From assembly GCA_031261085.1 (NCBI GenBank), contig JAISKB010000004.1, positions 124,001 through 188,000 on the forward strand: a stretch of 64,000 nucleotides of DNA, written 5' to 3'. This DNA is from Christensenellaceae bacterium. Its GTDB lineage: Bacteria; Bacillota; Clostridia; Christensenellales; CAG-138. Below are positions 8,170-16,400 of this stretch, in pieces. The position numbers and the translations under genes are program-made. The notes beneath the pieces are model-generated. The model was not told the DNA's origin and searched no databases. It saw only the letters and a list, made by a program, of their open reading frames with translations. How positions within the stretch are numbered: position 1 is the stretch's first letter; every line of letters begins with the position of its first letter.

Positions 8170-10623
8170 TCAATGGAACCGTTTTAGCCGCAACGCGTTG
8201 GTCAGCACCGAAACCGAGCTTAGGCTCATGGCGGCGGCGGCTATCATGGGGCTTAGCAGCGGCCCGCCAAACAGGTGCAGCAAGCCAGCCGCTATGGGTA
8301 TGCCGATGGTATTATATCCAAACGCCCAAAACAGGTTCTGCTTGATGTTGCGTATGGTGCGCTTGGATAGGCGAATCGCGGTGGGCACATCCATCAAGTC
8401 GCTGTGCATCAGCACGATGTCGGCGGATTCTATGGCCACATCGGTGCCGGAGCCTATGGCGATGCCGATATCGGCCTGCGCAAGCGCGGGGGCGTCGTTT
8501 ATGCCATCCCCCACCATAGCGACCTTGCGGCCTTCCTGCTGCAGCTTTTTCACCTCGTTGGATTTATCCTGCGGCAGCACCTCGGCCAGCACCCTGCTGA
8601 TGCCCGCCTGCTTGGCTATGGCCGCGGCGGTCTTTTGGTTATCCCCGGTGATCATGGCCACCTCAATGCCCATTTCCTGCAGGCGCGCCACCGCGGCCCT
8701 GCTGCTGGGCTTCATCACATCGGCCACGGCCACAATGCCCGCCAGCCCGCCATCTATGGCCACATACATCGGCGTCTTTCCCTCCGCGGCCAAGTGGTCG
8801 GCCGCCTCTTCCATCTCACCCAAGGGGATGCCGCGCTCCTCCATCAGCTTGCGGTTGCCCGCCAGCACGGCCTGCCCCTCGATGGTGGCCTGTATGCCCC
8901 GGCCGGTTAGGGAGTTGAAATCCGCCGCCGCAAACAGCGCAAGGCCTTTGCTCTGCGCACCCGCGGCAATGGCCGCCCCCAAGGGGTGCTCCGAGCCCTT
9001 TTCGGCGGAAGCCGTAATCCGCAGCAGCGCATCTGCGCTGAGCCCCACCATCGGCAGCACATCGGTCACAGCGGGCTTGCCCTCGGTAATGGTGCCGGTT
9101 TTATCCAGCACGATGGTGTCTATTTTATGCGCGGTCTCCAGCGCCTCGCCGCCCTTGATGAGTATGCCGTTTTCGGCTCCCTTGCCGGTGCCCACCATAA
9201 TGGCGGTGGGCGTGGCCAACCCCAGCGCGCAGGGGCAGGCTATTACCAGCACCGATATAAATATCGTGAGCGAAAATTCCAAATCGCGGGTGGCGATATA
9301 CCAGCCCACGCCGGCCGCCAAAGCTATGGCACACACGATGGGCACAAAGTAGCCGGATACCACATCCGCCAGCTGCGCGATGGGGGCCTTGCTGCCCTGC
9401 GCATCCTCCACCAGCTTGATGATTTGCGCCAAGGCGGTGTCGCTGCCGATTTTATCGGCGCGGAACTGCACCGTGCCCGTGGTGTTGAGCGAAGCGGCGT
9501 ATACGCTGTCCCCGGCCTTTTTATCCACCGGCATGCTCTCCCCTGTCAGCATGGATTCATCTATTGCGGTATGGCCCGCCACCACCGTGCCATCCACCGG
9601 GATCTTCGCGCCCGGCTTCACGATGAGTATATCCCCTATTTCCACCTCGTCTATCGGGATTTCCTTCTCTTGGTCATCCTGCCACAGTATCGCGGTTTTG
9701 GGCGCCAGGCCCATCAATTTTTTAATGGCCTGGGAGGTTTTGCCCTTGGATACGGCCTCCAATGACTTGCCGAGCAAAATCAGGGTGATAATCACCCCGG
9801 CCGATTCGAAGTAGAGCGTGGGCATAGCCTCCATACCCATGCCCGCCATGCCGCTGGGCTTAAAGGTGAACATGCTGTATAGGCTATATAGCACCGCGGC
9901 GCTGGTGCCTATGGCAATCAGCGAATCCATATTGGGGCTTAGACTGAACAGCGCCTTAAAGCCCACGGTATAAAACCGGTAGCCCACCGCTATCACCGGC
10001 AGCACCAGCGCCAGCTGTACCCACGCGTGGGTCATGGGCGCCATATGCGGGAAGGGCAGCTTGGCGGATATCATGGGCGCCATCGCAAGGTATAACAACG
10101 GCAGGGCAAACACCGCCGCTATGATGAATTTTATCCACAGCGTTTTGACTTCTTTTTGCTTGCGCGCCGCGTCCTCGTCGGCGGCGTTGGCCTTGGGCGC
10201 ATCCAGCGCCTGATAGCCCGCCCGCACAATAGCCTCCTTTATGGCGGATAGCCGCACCTGCCCCGGGTCATAGGCGACCGTGGCCTTTTCGGTGGCGAGG
10301 TTTACGCCCGCGCTTATAACGCCGGGCAGCTTTTGAATCGCCTTTTCCACCCGCACCGCGCAGGCCGCGCAGCTCATGCCGCCAATCGTGATAGTCGCCT
10401 GGCTGTGGGCCGGCTTTTCAAAAGCCTCATAGCCAATCTTCGTCACCGCCGCCTTTATGGCGGCAAGCTCCAGCGCGCTCGCGTCATATTCCACAAACAG
10501 CTTTTCGCTGGCTAAGTTCACATTGGCCTGCGCAATGCCGGGCAGCTTGCGCACGGTTCGCTCTATGCGCCCCGCGCACGCCGCGCAGGTCATGCCCCGT
10601 ATGCTCAATATTTGATGTTCCAT
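8170..10623 (-). CDS. copA: Copper-exporting P1B-type ATPase, two HMA domains
   Basis: Cu(I) efflux ATPase, about 817 aa. Two N-terminal heavy-metal domains carry GMTCAACAGR and GMSCAACAVR. Eight membrane segments follow, with the transport motif CPC in VIACPCALGLATP, the actuator motif MLTGES, the phosphorylation site VLDKTGTITEG, the HP motif GSEHPLG and the hinge MVGDGINDAPALAQ. TM7 GYN and TM8 MSLSSVSVL are characteristic of the Cu(I)-specific P1B-1 subgroup. The start is ATG at 10623 with SD AGAGGAG; the 20 extra residues in the ORF track look non-coding. The protein would pump cytosolic Cu(I) out of the cell, and the upstream surface proteins may receive it. A palindrome and possible promoter lie in the gap upstream. 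Confidence 0.96.
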   Translation of the reverse strand: MEHQILSIRGMTCAACAGRIERTVRKLPGIAQANVNLASEKLFVEYDASALELAAIKAAVTKIGYEAFEKPAHSQATITIGGMSCAACAVRVEKAIQKLPGVISAGVNLATEKATVAYDPGQVRLSAIKEAIVRAGYQALDAPKANAADEDAARKQKEVKTLWIKFIIAAVFALPLLYLAMAPMISAKLPFPHMAPMTHAWVQLALVLPVIAVGYRFYTVGFKALFSLSPNMDSLIAIGTSAAVLYSLYSMFTFKPSGMAGMGMEAMPTLYFESAGVIITLILLGKSLEAVSKGKTSQAIKKLMGLAPKTAILWQDDQEKEIPIDEVEIGDILIVKPGAKIPVDGTVVAGHTAIDESMLTGESMPVDKKAGDSVYAASLNTTGTVQFRADKIGSDTALAQIIKLVEDAQGSKAPIAQLADVVSGYFVPIVCAIALAAGVGWYIATRDLEFSLTIFISVLVIACPCALGLATPTAIMVGTGKGAENGILIKGGEALETAHKIDTIVLDKTGTITEGKPAVTDVLPMVGLSADALLRITASAEKGSEHPLGAAIAAGAQSKGLALFAAADFNSLTGRGIQATIEGQAVLAGNRKLMEERGIPLGEMEEAADHLAAEGKTPMYVAIDGGLAGIVAVADVMKPSSRAAVARLQEMGIEVAMITGDNQKTAAAIAKQAGISRVLAEVLPQDKSNEVKKLQQEGRKVAMVGDGINDAPALAQADIGIAIGSGTDVAIESADIVLMHSDLMDVPTAIRLSKRTIRNIKQNLFWAFGYNTIGIPIAAGLLHLFGGPLLSPMIAAAAMSLSSVSVLTNALRLKRFH

Positions 10624-10688
10624 ATATGCAGATCTCCTCTTGGCTTTTTTAAATCGGTTCCTCGCCTGTGCCGCGGCGGCCATCGCCT

Positions 10689-10717
10689 TATTTTACCACA
10701 GCTATTGCCCGGGCAAT
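10689..10717 (-). promoter_or_regulatory. Palindrome and possible internal promoter before copA
   Basis: ATTGCCCGGGCAAT (10704-10717) is a perfect 14-bp palindrome in the 115-bp gap between the DUF2318 gene and copA. On the minus strand TTGCCC within it is followed, after 15 bases, by TAAAAT with a TGG extended -10. It may be an operator for extra copA transcription; the 15-bp spacer is short. Confidence 0.4.
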
Positions 10718-10738
10718 ATGGCGGATGTGCGCAGCGCC

Positions 10739-11290
10739 TCAATATTCGGTTTTCCAATTGGCAAATATCACCTTTGCCTCGGTCAAAAATTCTTTCGAAA
10801 TCGTGATGGTTTCGGCGTCCACCGTTTTGTTCCCCGCAAATATGGGCACCGGGTTGCATCCGCCGGATTGCACCTCTACCTGCCCCATCGCAAAGCGGTT
10901 GCCGCAGTTTTGGCACACCAGCACATCCCCCTGCTGCTTATAGTAGCCGCGCCCCGAATCGTAGCACACCTGGCAGGTGTTGAACGCCGTGCGGATGCTA
11001 CCATCCGGCGCTTGTACCGCCAGCACCTCCAGCCGGGTGCCCTCTATCTCCACCGGGTAAAACGCGGCGGTCGTGGTGATGGCGCTTATCGGGATGACAA
11101 GGTCCTGATCCACCGCCACGGAAGCTTCGGCGGGGGCCTCAGCGCCGCCGCCTTGCGCGGCATCCGTTTTGCCCTGCAGCACTTCCGCGCCCACCGCTAC
11201 CAATGCCACGGCCACCAGCGCGATTGCCACCAGCAGCGGCCAATTGCTTCGCTTCGCCGCGGAAGCCTGCTTCTTTGTATATTGTGCCAT
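10739..11290 (-). CDS. DUF2318-like membrane-anchored protein with two CxxC motifs
   Basis: About 183 aa. A short basic N-terminus is followed by one membrane segment (WPLLVAIALVAVALVAVG), then an Ala/Glu-rich linker and an extracellular domain. That domain has NTCQVCYDSGRG, LVCQNCGNRF and SGGCNPVPI: two CxxC pairs and a GGC motif, the pattern I know from DUF2318 proteins. These are often linked to metal uptake or redox proteins, but their biochemical role is not firmly known to me. The start is ATG at 11290 with SD GGGAGG; the longer ORF-track form overlaps the preceding gene. Its place between a cupredoxin fusion and CopA suggests extracellular copper or redox handling. Possible ligands are an iron-sulfur cluster, copper or zinc. 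Confidence 0.75.
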   Translation of the reverse strand: MAQYTKKQASAAKRSNWPLLVAIALVAVALVAVGAEVLQGKTDAAQGGGAEAPAEASVAVDQDLVIPISAITTTAAFYPVEIEGTRLEVLAVQAPDGSIRTAFNTCQVCYDSGRGYYKQQGDVLVCQNCGNRFAMGQVEVQSGGCNPVPIFAGNKTVDAETITISKEFLTEAKVIFANWKTEY

Positions 11291-11348
11291 GTTGTACACC
11301 TCCCAGTCAAAATATATAGAATTTGGAGCACAGCCTTTTAGGGCCGCT

Positions 11349-11468
11349 CTATTCATGTTGCTTTGGCGGTTTCGTCTTATCCTGCGGTTTATCCCGCAGC
11401 AGCAGCATCGCGGCCAACATAGCCAGCACGGGGAGTATGCAATGCCAGTGACTCAATAAAAATTCCAT
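11349..11468 (-). CDS. 39-aa single-span membrane protein
   Basis: A very short gene with a strong SD (AAGGAGGAAAACC before ATG at 11468). The product has one hydrophobic segment (CILPVLAMLAAMLLL) after the start MEFLLSHWHC and a charged tail rich in Lys and Pro ending KQHE. The His/Cys cluster HWHC at the membrane face is a possible metal contact. It lies 23 bases after the cupredoxin fusion and 58 bases before the DUF2318 gene, clearly inside the operon. It loosely resembles other tiny membrane proteins found beside copper genes, but I cannot assign a family. The ORF-track version starting at 11540 overlaps the preceding gene and lacks an SD. Confidence 0.65.
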   Translation of the reverse strand: MEFLLSHWHCILPVLAMLAAMLLLRDKPQDKTKPPKQHE

Positions 11469-11491
11469 GGTTTTCCTCCTTCGCATAGCCG

Positions 11492-13336
11492 TCAATGGCA
11501 GCTCGGTTCCTCCTCTTGGCTGAACGTTTCCGGCGGCCATATCAGCGTTTGATAACCCGCCACCTCTTTTTTTATGGCGGCCTGGTCTATGCGGTTCAAA
11601 TCCCGCACCACCTTCACAAACCCATAAAAGGCGTTATCCCCCGTTGAAAAGTCGAAGCTGCTCGTAGGGTACAAATACAGCGGAATATCGCCAAAGTCCA
11701 TGGGCACCTGCGCAAAATAGGTCGGCACCAGCAGGGTTTCGTTCCCTGCGCGCGCGGATGTATTGTGAATCGTCCAATCGACATCGATGCCCGCCTGCAC
11801 CACCACAACGGCGGGAGAAAATCCCTCATCCGTTAATTCAATGTCTACATACTGTATATCGCCATCTATAGTGGCGATCGCAAGGGAATCCGCCGGTATG
11901 CTTACGTTTGCCGCGACAGGCTCCGTTTGTGCCGCATCCTCAATAATCGTGGGCGGCGCCACCGGCGCGGTGCCCGCGGCAGTCGTGTTCCCCTGCGCGC
12001 CCTCCCCTGCCACCACCGTAATGGAGCTGCGTATCATGCCCATCCAGCAGCTATATGGATATTTGCCCGCTGCCGTTGGCGTGAAGGTGATGATGTTCTC
12101 CCCGGTTTTAAATTGATATTCCACATCGTATGCCGGTATAAAAAGCCTGTTGTTGCAGCCGTTGATGCTGCCCTTGGGCGCGTCTATCGTCCATTTCACC
12201 GGGATGCCGGCAGCCACCGTGATGGCTGGGTACCGGCCGGAGGCGAGCGTGCTGTTTACGATTTGGTAGCCATCCTCCATCACGATTTCCGCCCTTGCCG
12301 GCGCGTCGCCCTCCAAGCCGGGTATCGCGCCAACGCGCAGGCCCGATAGGCTCCAGCCGTTCGTAAACATAAAGGCGCCCATCAGCACGACCAACGCCGC
12401 GCCCACCGTCATCACTCCGCGCAAAAACCTTTTGCTCAGCACGGCGCTCAGCGCGCCCAAGCCAAACATAAGCGGCACCGTGCCCAAGCTGAACAGCAGC
12501 ATGGAGAGCGCGCCCTTAACCGGGCTGCCGGTAGACAGCGCATAGATCTGCATCGCCTGCAACGGGCCGCAGGGCATAAGCCCGTTTAGCAGGCCCACAT
12601 AAAGCGCGCTGTCGCTCCCCTGCTTTTCCCTTTCAATCTTGCTGGAAAAGGCCTTCGGCAGGCGCGGCATGAGCTTTTTGAGCCACGGGAACAGCCCCAG
12701 CATATTCAGCCCCATGATGACCATGAACACGCCCGCAACAAGCTGCACCAGCCCCCGCAGCGCGCCGGTAAACTGTATGACCGAGCCCAGCGCCCCCACC
12801 AATGCGCCTATCACCGTGTAGGAGAGCACCCGGCCCAGGTTATATAAAATGCCGGGGCGCAGCGCTTGGCTGGCCTGTGCGCCAGCCGCCGCGCCGGGTA
12901 TGCACTGCGAAAGATTGATGCCGCCGCACATGGCCACGCAGTGCACCGAGGTAAAAAGGCCCGTCACAAACAGCATGCCATACCCCATGCCCGCTTCCGC
13001 CGTGGGGAACAGCTGCAGCAGCGTGGTTAAGCCCAAGCCCCGTGCAAGCATATAGGCAGCTAACAAGCACAAAAGTATGCCGGCCGCCCGCTTCCAATCC
13101 GTTGCGCGTTGGCCGTCGTAGAGCACGCTGTACCCCAGCCGTTCCACTACGCCCTCTATATCCTTTAGCGTGAGTATATCCGCGTCATATTCGATGGACG
13201 CGAGCCCGGCGCTGTAGCTGACCTCCGCCTTTTTGATGCCGGCGGTATTGGCAAGCTTTTTTTCGATGCGGTTTTGGCAGCTGACGCAGGTCATGCCGCC
13301 GATGCGCAGCGTTTTCGCTTTTACCCTTGATTCCAT
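11492..13336 (-). CDS. HMA-SafE (DsbD-like)-cupredoxin fusion protein
   Basis: 614 aa. Residues 1-75 form a cytosolic heavy-metal domain with GMTCVSCQNR. Residues 82-325 form a polytopic membrane region of the SafE/COG2836 type, with HCVAMCGG and GLMPCGPLQAM supplying paired intramembrane cysteines as in DsbD/CcdA relatives. Residues 350-440 look like a cupredoxin domain ending YSCWMGMIRSSITV, with Cys and Met placed as copper ligands. Residues 480-600 form a second cupredoxin-like domain (YVDIELTDEGFSPAVVVVQAG) without obvious ligands. The C-terminus is SCH. I infer that it moves copper or electrons across the membrane to the outer cupredoxin domain. It is the first gene of the operon; SD AAAGGGGG precedes ATG at 13336. 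Confidence 0.85.
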   Translation of the reverse strand: MESRVKAKTLRIGGMTCVSCQNRIEKKLANTAGIKKAEVSYSAGLASIEYDADILTLKDIEGVVERLGYSVLYDGQRATDWKRAAGILLCLLAAYMLARGLGLTTLLQLFPTAEAGMGYGMLFVTGLFTSVHCVAMCGGINLSQCIPGAAAGAQASQALRPGILYNLGRVLSYTVIGALVGALGSVIQFTGALRGLVQLVAGVFMVIMGLNMLGLFPWLKKLMPRLPKAFSSKIEREKQGSDSALYVGLLNGLMPCGPLQAMQIYALSTGSPVKGALSMLLFSLGTVPLMFGLGALSAVLSKRFLRGVMTVGAALVVLMGAFMFTNGWSLSGLRVGAIPGLEGDAPARAEIVMEDGYQIVNSTLASGRYPAITVAAGIPVKWTIDAPKGSINGCNNRLFIPAYDVEYQFKTGENIITFTPTAAGKYPYSCWMGMIRSSITVVAGEGAQGNTTAAGTAPVAPPTIIEDAAQTEPVAANVSIPADSLAIATIDGDIQYVDIELTDEGFSPAVVVVQAGIDVDWTIHNTSARAGNETLLVPTYFAQVPMDFGDIPLYLYPTSSFDFSTGDNAFYGFVKVVRDLNRIDQAAIKKEVAGYQTLIWPPETFSQEEEPSCH

Positions 13337-13369
13337 AGCGGGTTAAACCCCCTTTGCTGGATTACATGC

Positions 13370-13375
13370 AGTATA
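13370..13375 (-). promoter_or_regulatory. -10 element of the copper operon promoter
   Basis: The minus strand reads TTGGTATACT, an extended -10 (TGG TATACT) about 34 bases before the first gene. No good -35 is present at 16-18 bases, as expected for an activator-dependent promoter served by the operon's own response regulator. Confidence 0.55.
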
Positions 13376-13421
13376 CCAAGCATATGTGTAGAAATTATGT
13401 GGGCGCATATATTTTTTTACA

Positions 13422-13450
13422 AAGCGAAGGAGCCGCCATTTGGCGGCCCC
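13422..13450 (-). terminator. Terminator-like hairpin after giant gene 1
   Basis: On the minus strand GGGGCCGCCA, loop AA, TGGCGGCTCC is followed by a weak T-rich tail. The paralogous gene ends with an almost identical stem at 34895-34918. Confidence 0.6.
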
Positions 13451-13476
13451 CTGCTTGTTTAGTCTATTTGTTTTAG

Positions 13477-16400
13477 CTATGCCTGGTTCTTTTTGCGGCG
13501 GCTTACGCTCACCCAGCCCGCAATCGCCATCGCGATTATCAGTGTCGCCCACGGCGCTGTCACAGCATCGCCGGTCTTGGGCGGCAGGCCCGGTATCGGG
13601 ATAATCGGGGTCGGGTCGTCGGTGTCGTCCCGTCTCCGTTCCCACTTGGCGTCAAGATAGACATCTCGTGCCGGCATCCTCTCGCTATCAAAGTTCCATG
13701 CATGATCCGTTGCGCTTGCGTCAAGCGTATTGCTGGCCTTGAGATAATACCACGCATTGAACCTGTAGCCGGACCGCTTCGGATACGGCAGGGGTATCGG
13801 CACATGCCGCCCTTCGCGAACTATGATCTCCCACTTGCCGCCGTTTAGTACCCAGCCTGTGCCGGGGCCGGTGACATTCCAGGACTGACCATCATTCCGT
13901 GGGTCAAATATCGCCGTATGCTCCGGCAGCTCGTAGAAGCCGCAATCCATACCATCGGTGTGGGATCCCGTAAGCTGGAACTGCTCCGTAGCGCCTTCAC
14001 TATACCATAGATCATTCGGGTGACCCGGCGCATCTATAAACTCGATTACGTCGGAATCATTAACCGCGGTGCTGCCCGCCGCCTTCGCCTCAGTATAGAT
14101 ATACTTTTCGGGTTCCGGGTTTTCAAACACCAGCCAGTAGTGCACATTGGCGCGGGAATCCAGCCGATACTTTGTTCCCGTTGGATTGGTCGGGTCGGAC
14201 GCATTCCCCGAGGCAAACCGGAAGTACCCTGTTCCATTCGTTTCGGTGGTAGCAATCAGGAAGCCTTCGGCAGGGTCAAATGCCAGCGGCGTTGCCTGGA
14301 TAGGCCCGCGCTTGCCGAGCAGCTTCACCGCCGGGCTGGCGCCTACGCTAGCCCTTAGGCCCGTGCCCCCACCGGCCGGAACGCGCAGATCCACATCGCT
14401 GTACAGCCGCACCGTTACGCCGGATATTCCGGTTTCGCCCGCGTCTTGAATACCATTATTGTCTACATCCAGCCACACATAGTTGCCTATGGAGTTGGCT
14501 ACCGGCTTGATGCCAGCATTCTTCGTGGTGGTGGTCGTATATGGGGCAGTAGTATAGGCAATGGTAGTCGTCTTGGCATCGTCAACCGTTTCATCCGGGG
14601 TGAAGATGGTTGCGTCGGAATCGCCCGCCGGGTCAGTCCATGAGTACGTTTCAAAATTGTCCCTTACATTCGTCTTATTGAAGCGCACCTCATATACCGG
14701 GTTGCCCGCAAACGGTACGTTGCGGAACTCATACAGGCCGTCCGCGCCGGTCGTAGCGGTATATGCCGCCGCGCCTGTATAATAATCGTTCACCCTGTCG
14801 CCCGCGCTGGTGTACAAAGTCACCACAACGCCGGCCTGGCCGTCTTCGCCAAGCATCTGGCCATCATCGCTGTTGCGATCCAGCCACACCTTGCCCTTGA
14901 TGGTCACAAACTTGTATAGCCCGGCGTTCACATGCGCGTCGCCCGGGGCCGTTACGGTAAATGTGCCGGTATCGCCCGCGGTCTGCGCTGCGCCAGTCAC
15001 AGTCCTGTTCGCCACATCGGTATAGGTATCGTTTGTGCCGGCAGGCAGCTTGCTGAAGTTATACTGGTTGCCATTCGGGTTGGTGAACTCCACCTTATAG
15101 GTAATCGTCCTGCCCGGCGAGCTAACTTCAATATCGGTATAACCTGATGCAAAAGTTGCACCGCTGCCGTTGGCAATTGTGTAAGTGCCATCCGTTGTAG
15201 AGGATATAATCGTTGCGATTGGGGCGCCGCCGTTTTCTATCGTGCCATTTACATACATATACAGCTTAACCGTTGCGGCAATGCCCGTTGTTTCGCTCAC
15301 ATCCTGTATGCCATCCGCATTCACATCTTCCCACACAACGCCCGCTATGTAGTTGGGCAGCGGATAAATACCGGCATCCAGCTTCGTAGTGGTCGAATAC
15401 GCGGGGGTAACGGAAGCGGTATGCGAATCTGTGGCCGTCGCAAGTGTGAACTCCGCATCGGAATCCTTGTCCGGATCTGGGACTGCGGGCAGCGGTTCGG
15501 TTGCATGCAGCAGCGTCCACTCATACGTTTCAATGTTGGAGGTTAACCCTGCCTTATTGAAGCGCACCTCATATGCCGTGCCAGCGGCAAACGGCACATC
15601 CCGGAACTCATACACGCCATTTACGGTCGTCGTGGTAAAGTTCGCATTCGTGGTATAGTTCTGTACCAACGTACCGCCCGTGCCGCCCGTGGCGGTATAT
15701 AAGCCTACCGTAACGCCGGTTATGCCGACTTCTCCGGTACCGCCCTGTATGCCATCATGGTTGACATCCCGCCATACATAGCCCTTAATGGTCACGAACT
15801 TGTATAGCCCGGCGTTCACATGCGCCTCGCCGCCCGTGGCCGGTACGGTAAATGTGTCGGTGCTGCCCGAAAGCTGCGTTACGTTATCCGCCGCCTTCGT
15901 TGTGCTCGTCACATCCGTGGTGGTATTGCTGGCTGCGACGGACAGCTTGCTGAAGTTATACAGAGTACCATCCGGGTTGGTGAACTCCACCTTATAGGTA
16001 ATCGTCCTGCCTGTCGAACTGACTTCAATATCGGTATAACCTGATGCAAAAGCTGCACCACTGCCCTTGGCAATTGTGTAGATGCCACCCGTCGAGGTAA
16101 CCGTCGCAATCGGGGCGCCGCCGTTTTCTATCGTGCCATTTACATACTTATACAGCTTAACGGTTGTGGCAATGCCCGTTGTTTCGCTCGACTGTATGCC
16201 GTCCGCATCCTCGTCTTCCCACACAGCGCCCGCTATGTAGTTGGCTACCGGCTTAATGCCAGCATTCTTCGTTGTGGTGTTCTCGTATGTAGGCCCAACG
16301 GGATACGCAGGGGTAAAGGTTGTCGTCTTGGCATTGTCACCCGCTGCATTCGTGGTGAAGCTGGTTGCGTCGGAATCACCCGTCAGTTCGGTCCACGAGT

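Noticed and set aside
8090-9352. 420-aa plus-strand ORF opposite copA
   Set aside because: It lies antisense to clear P-type ATPase motifs and its product is low-complexity Ser/Ala/Met/Pro sequence, a product of GC-rich codon bias.
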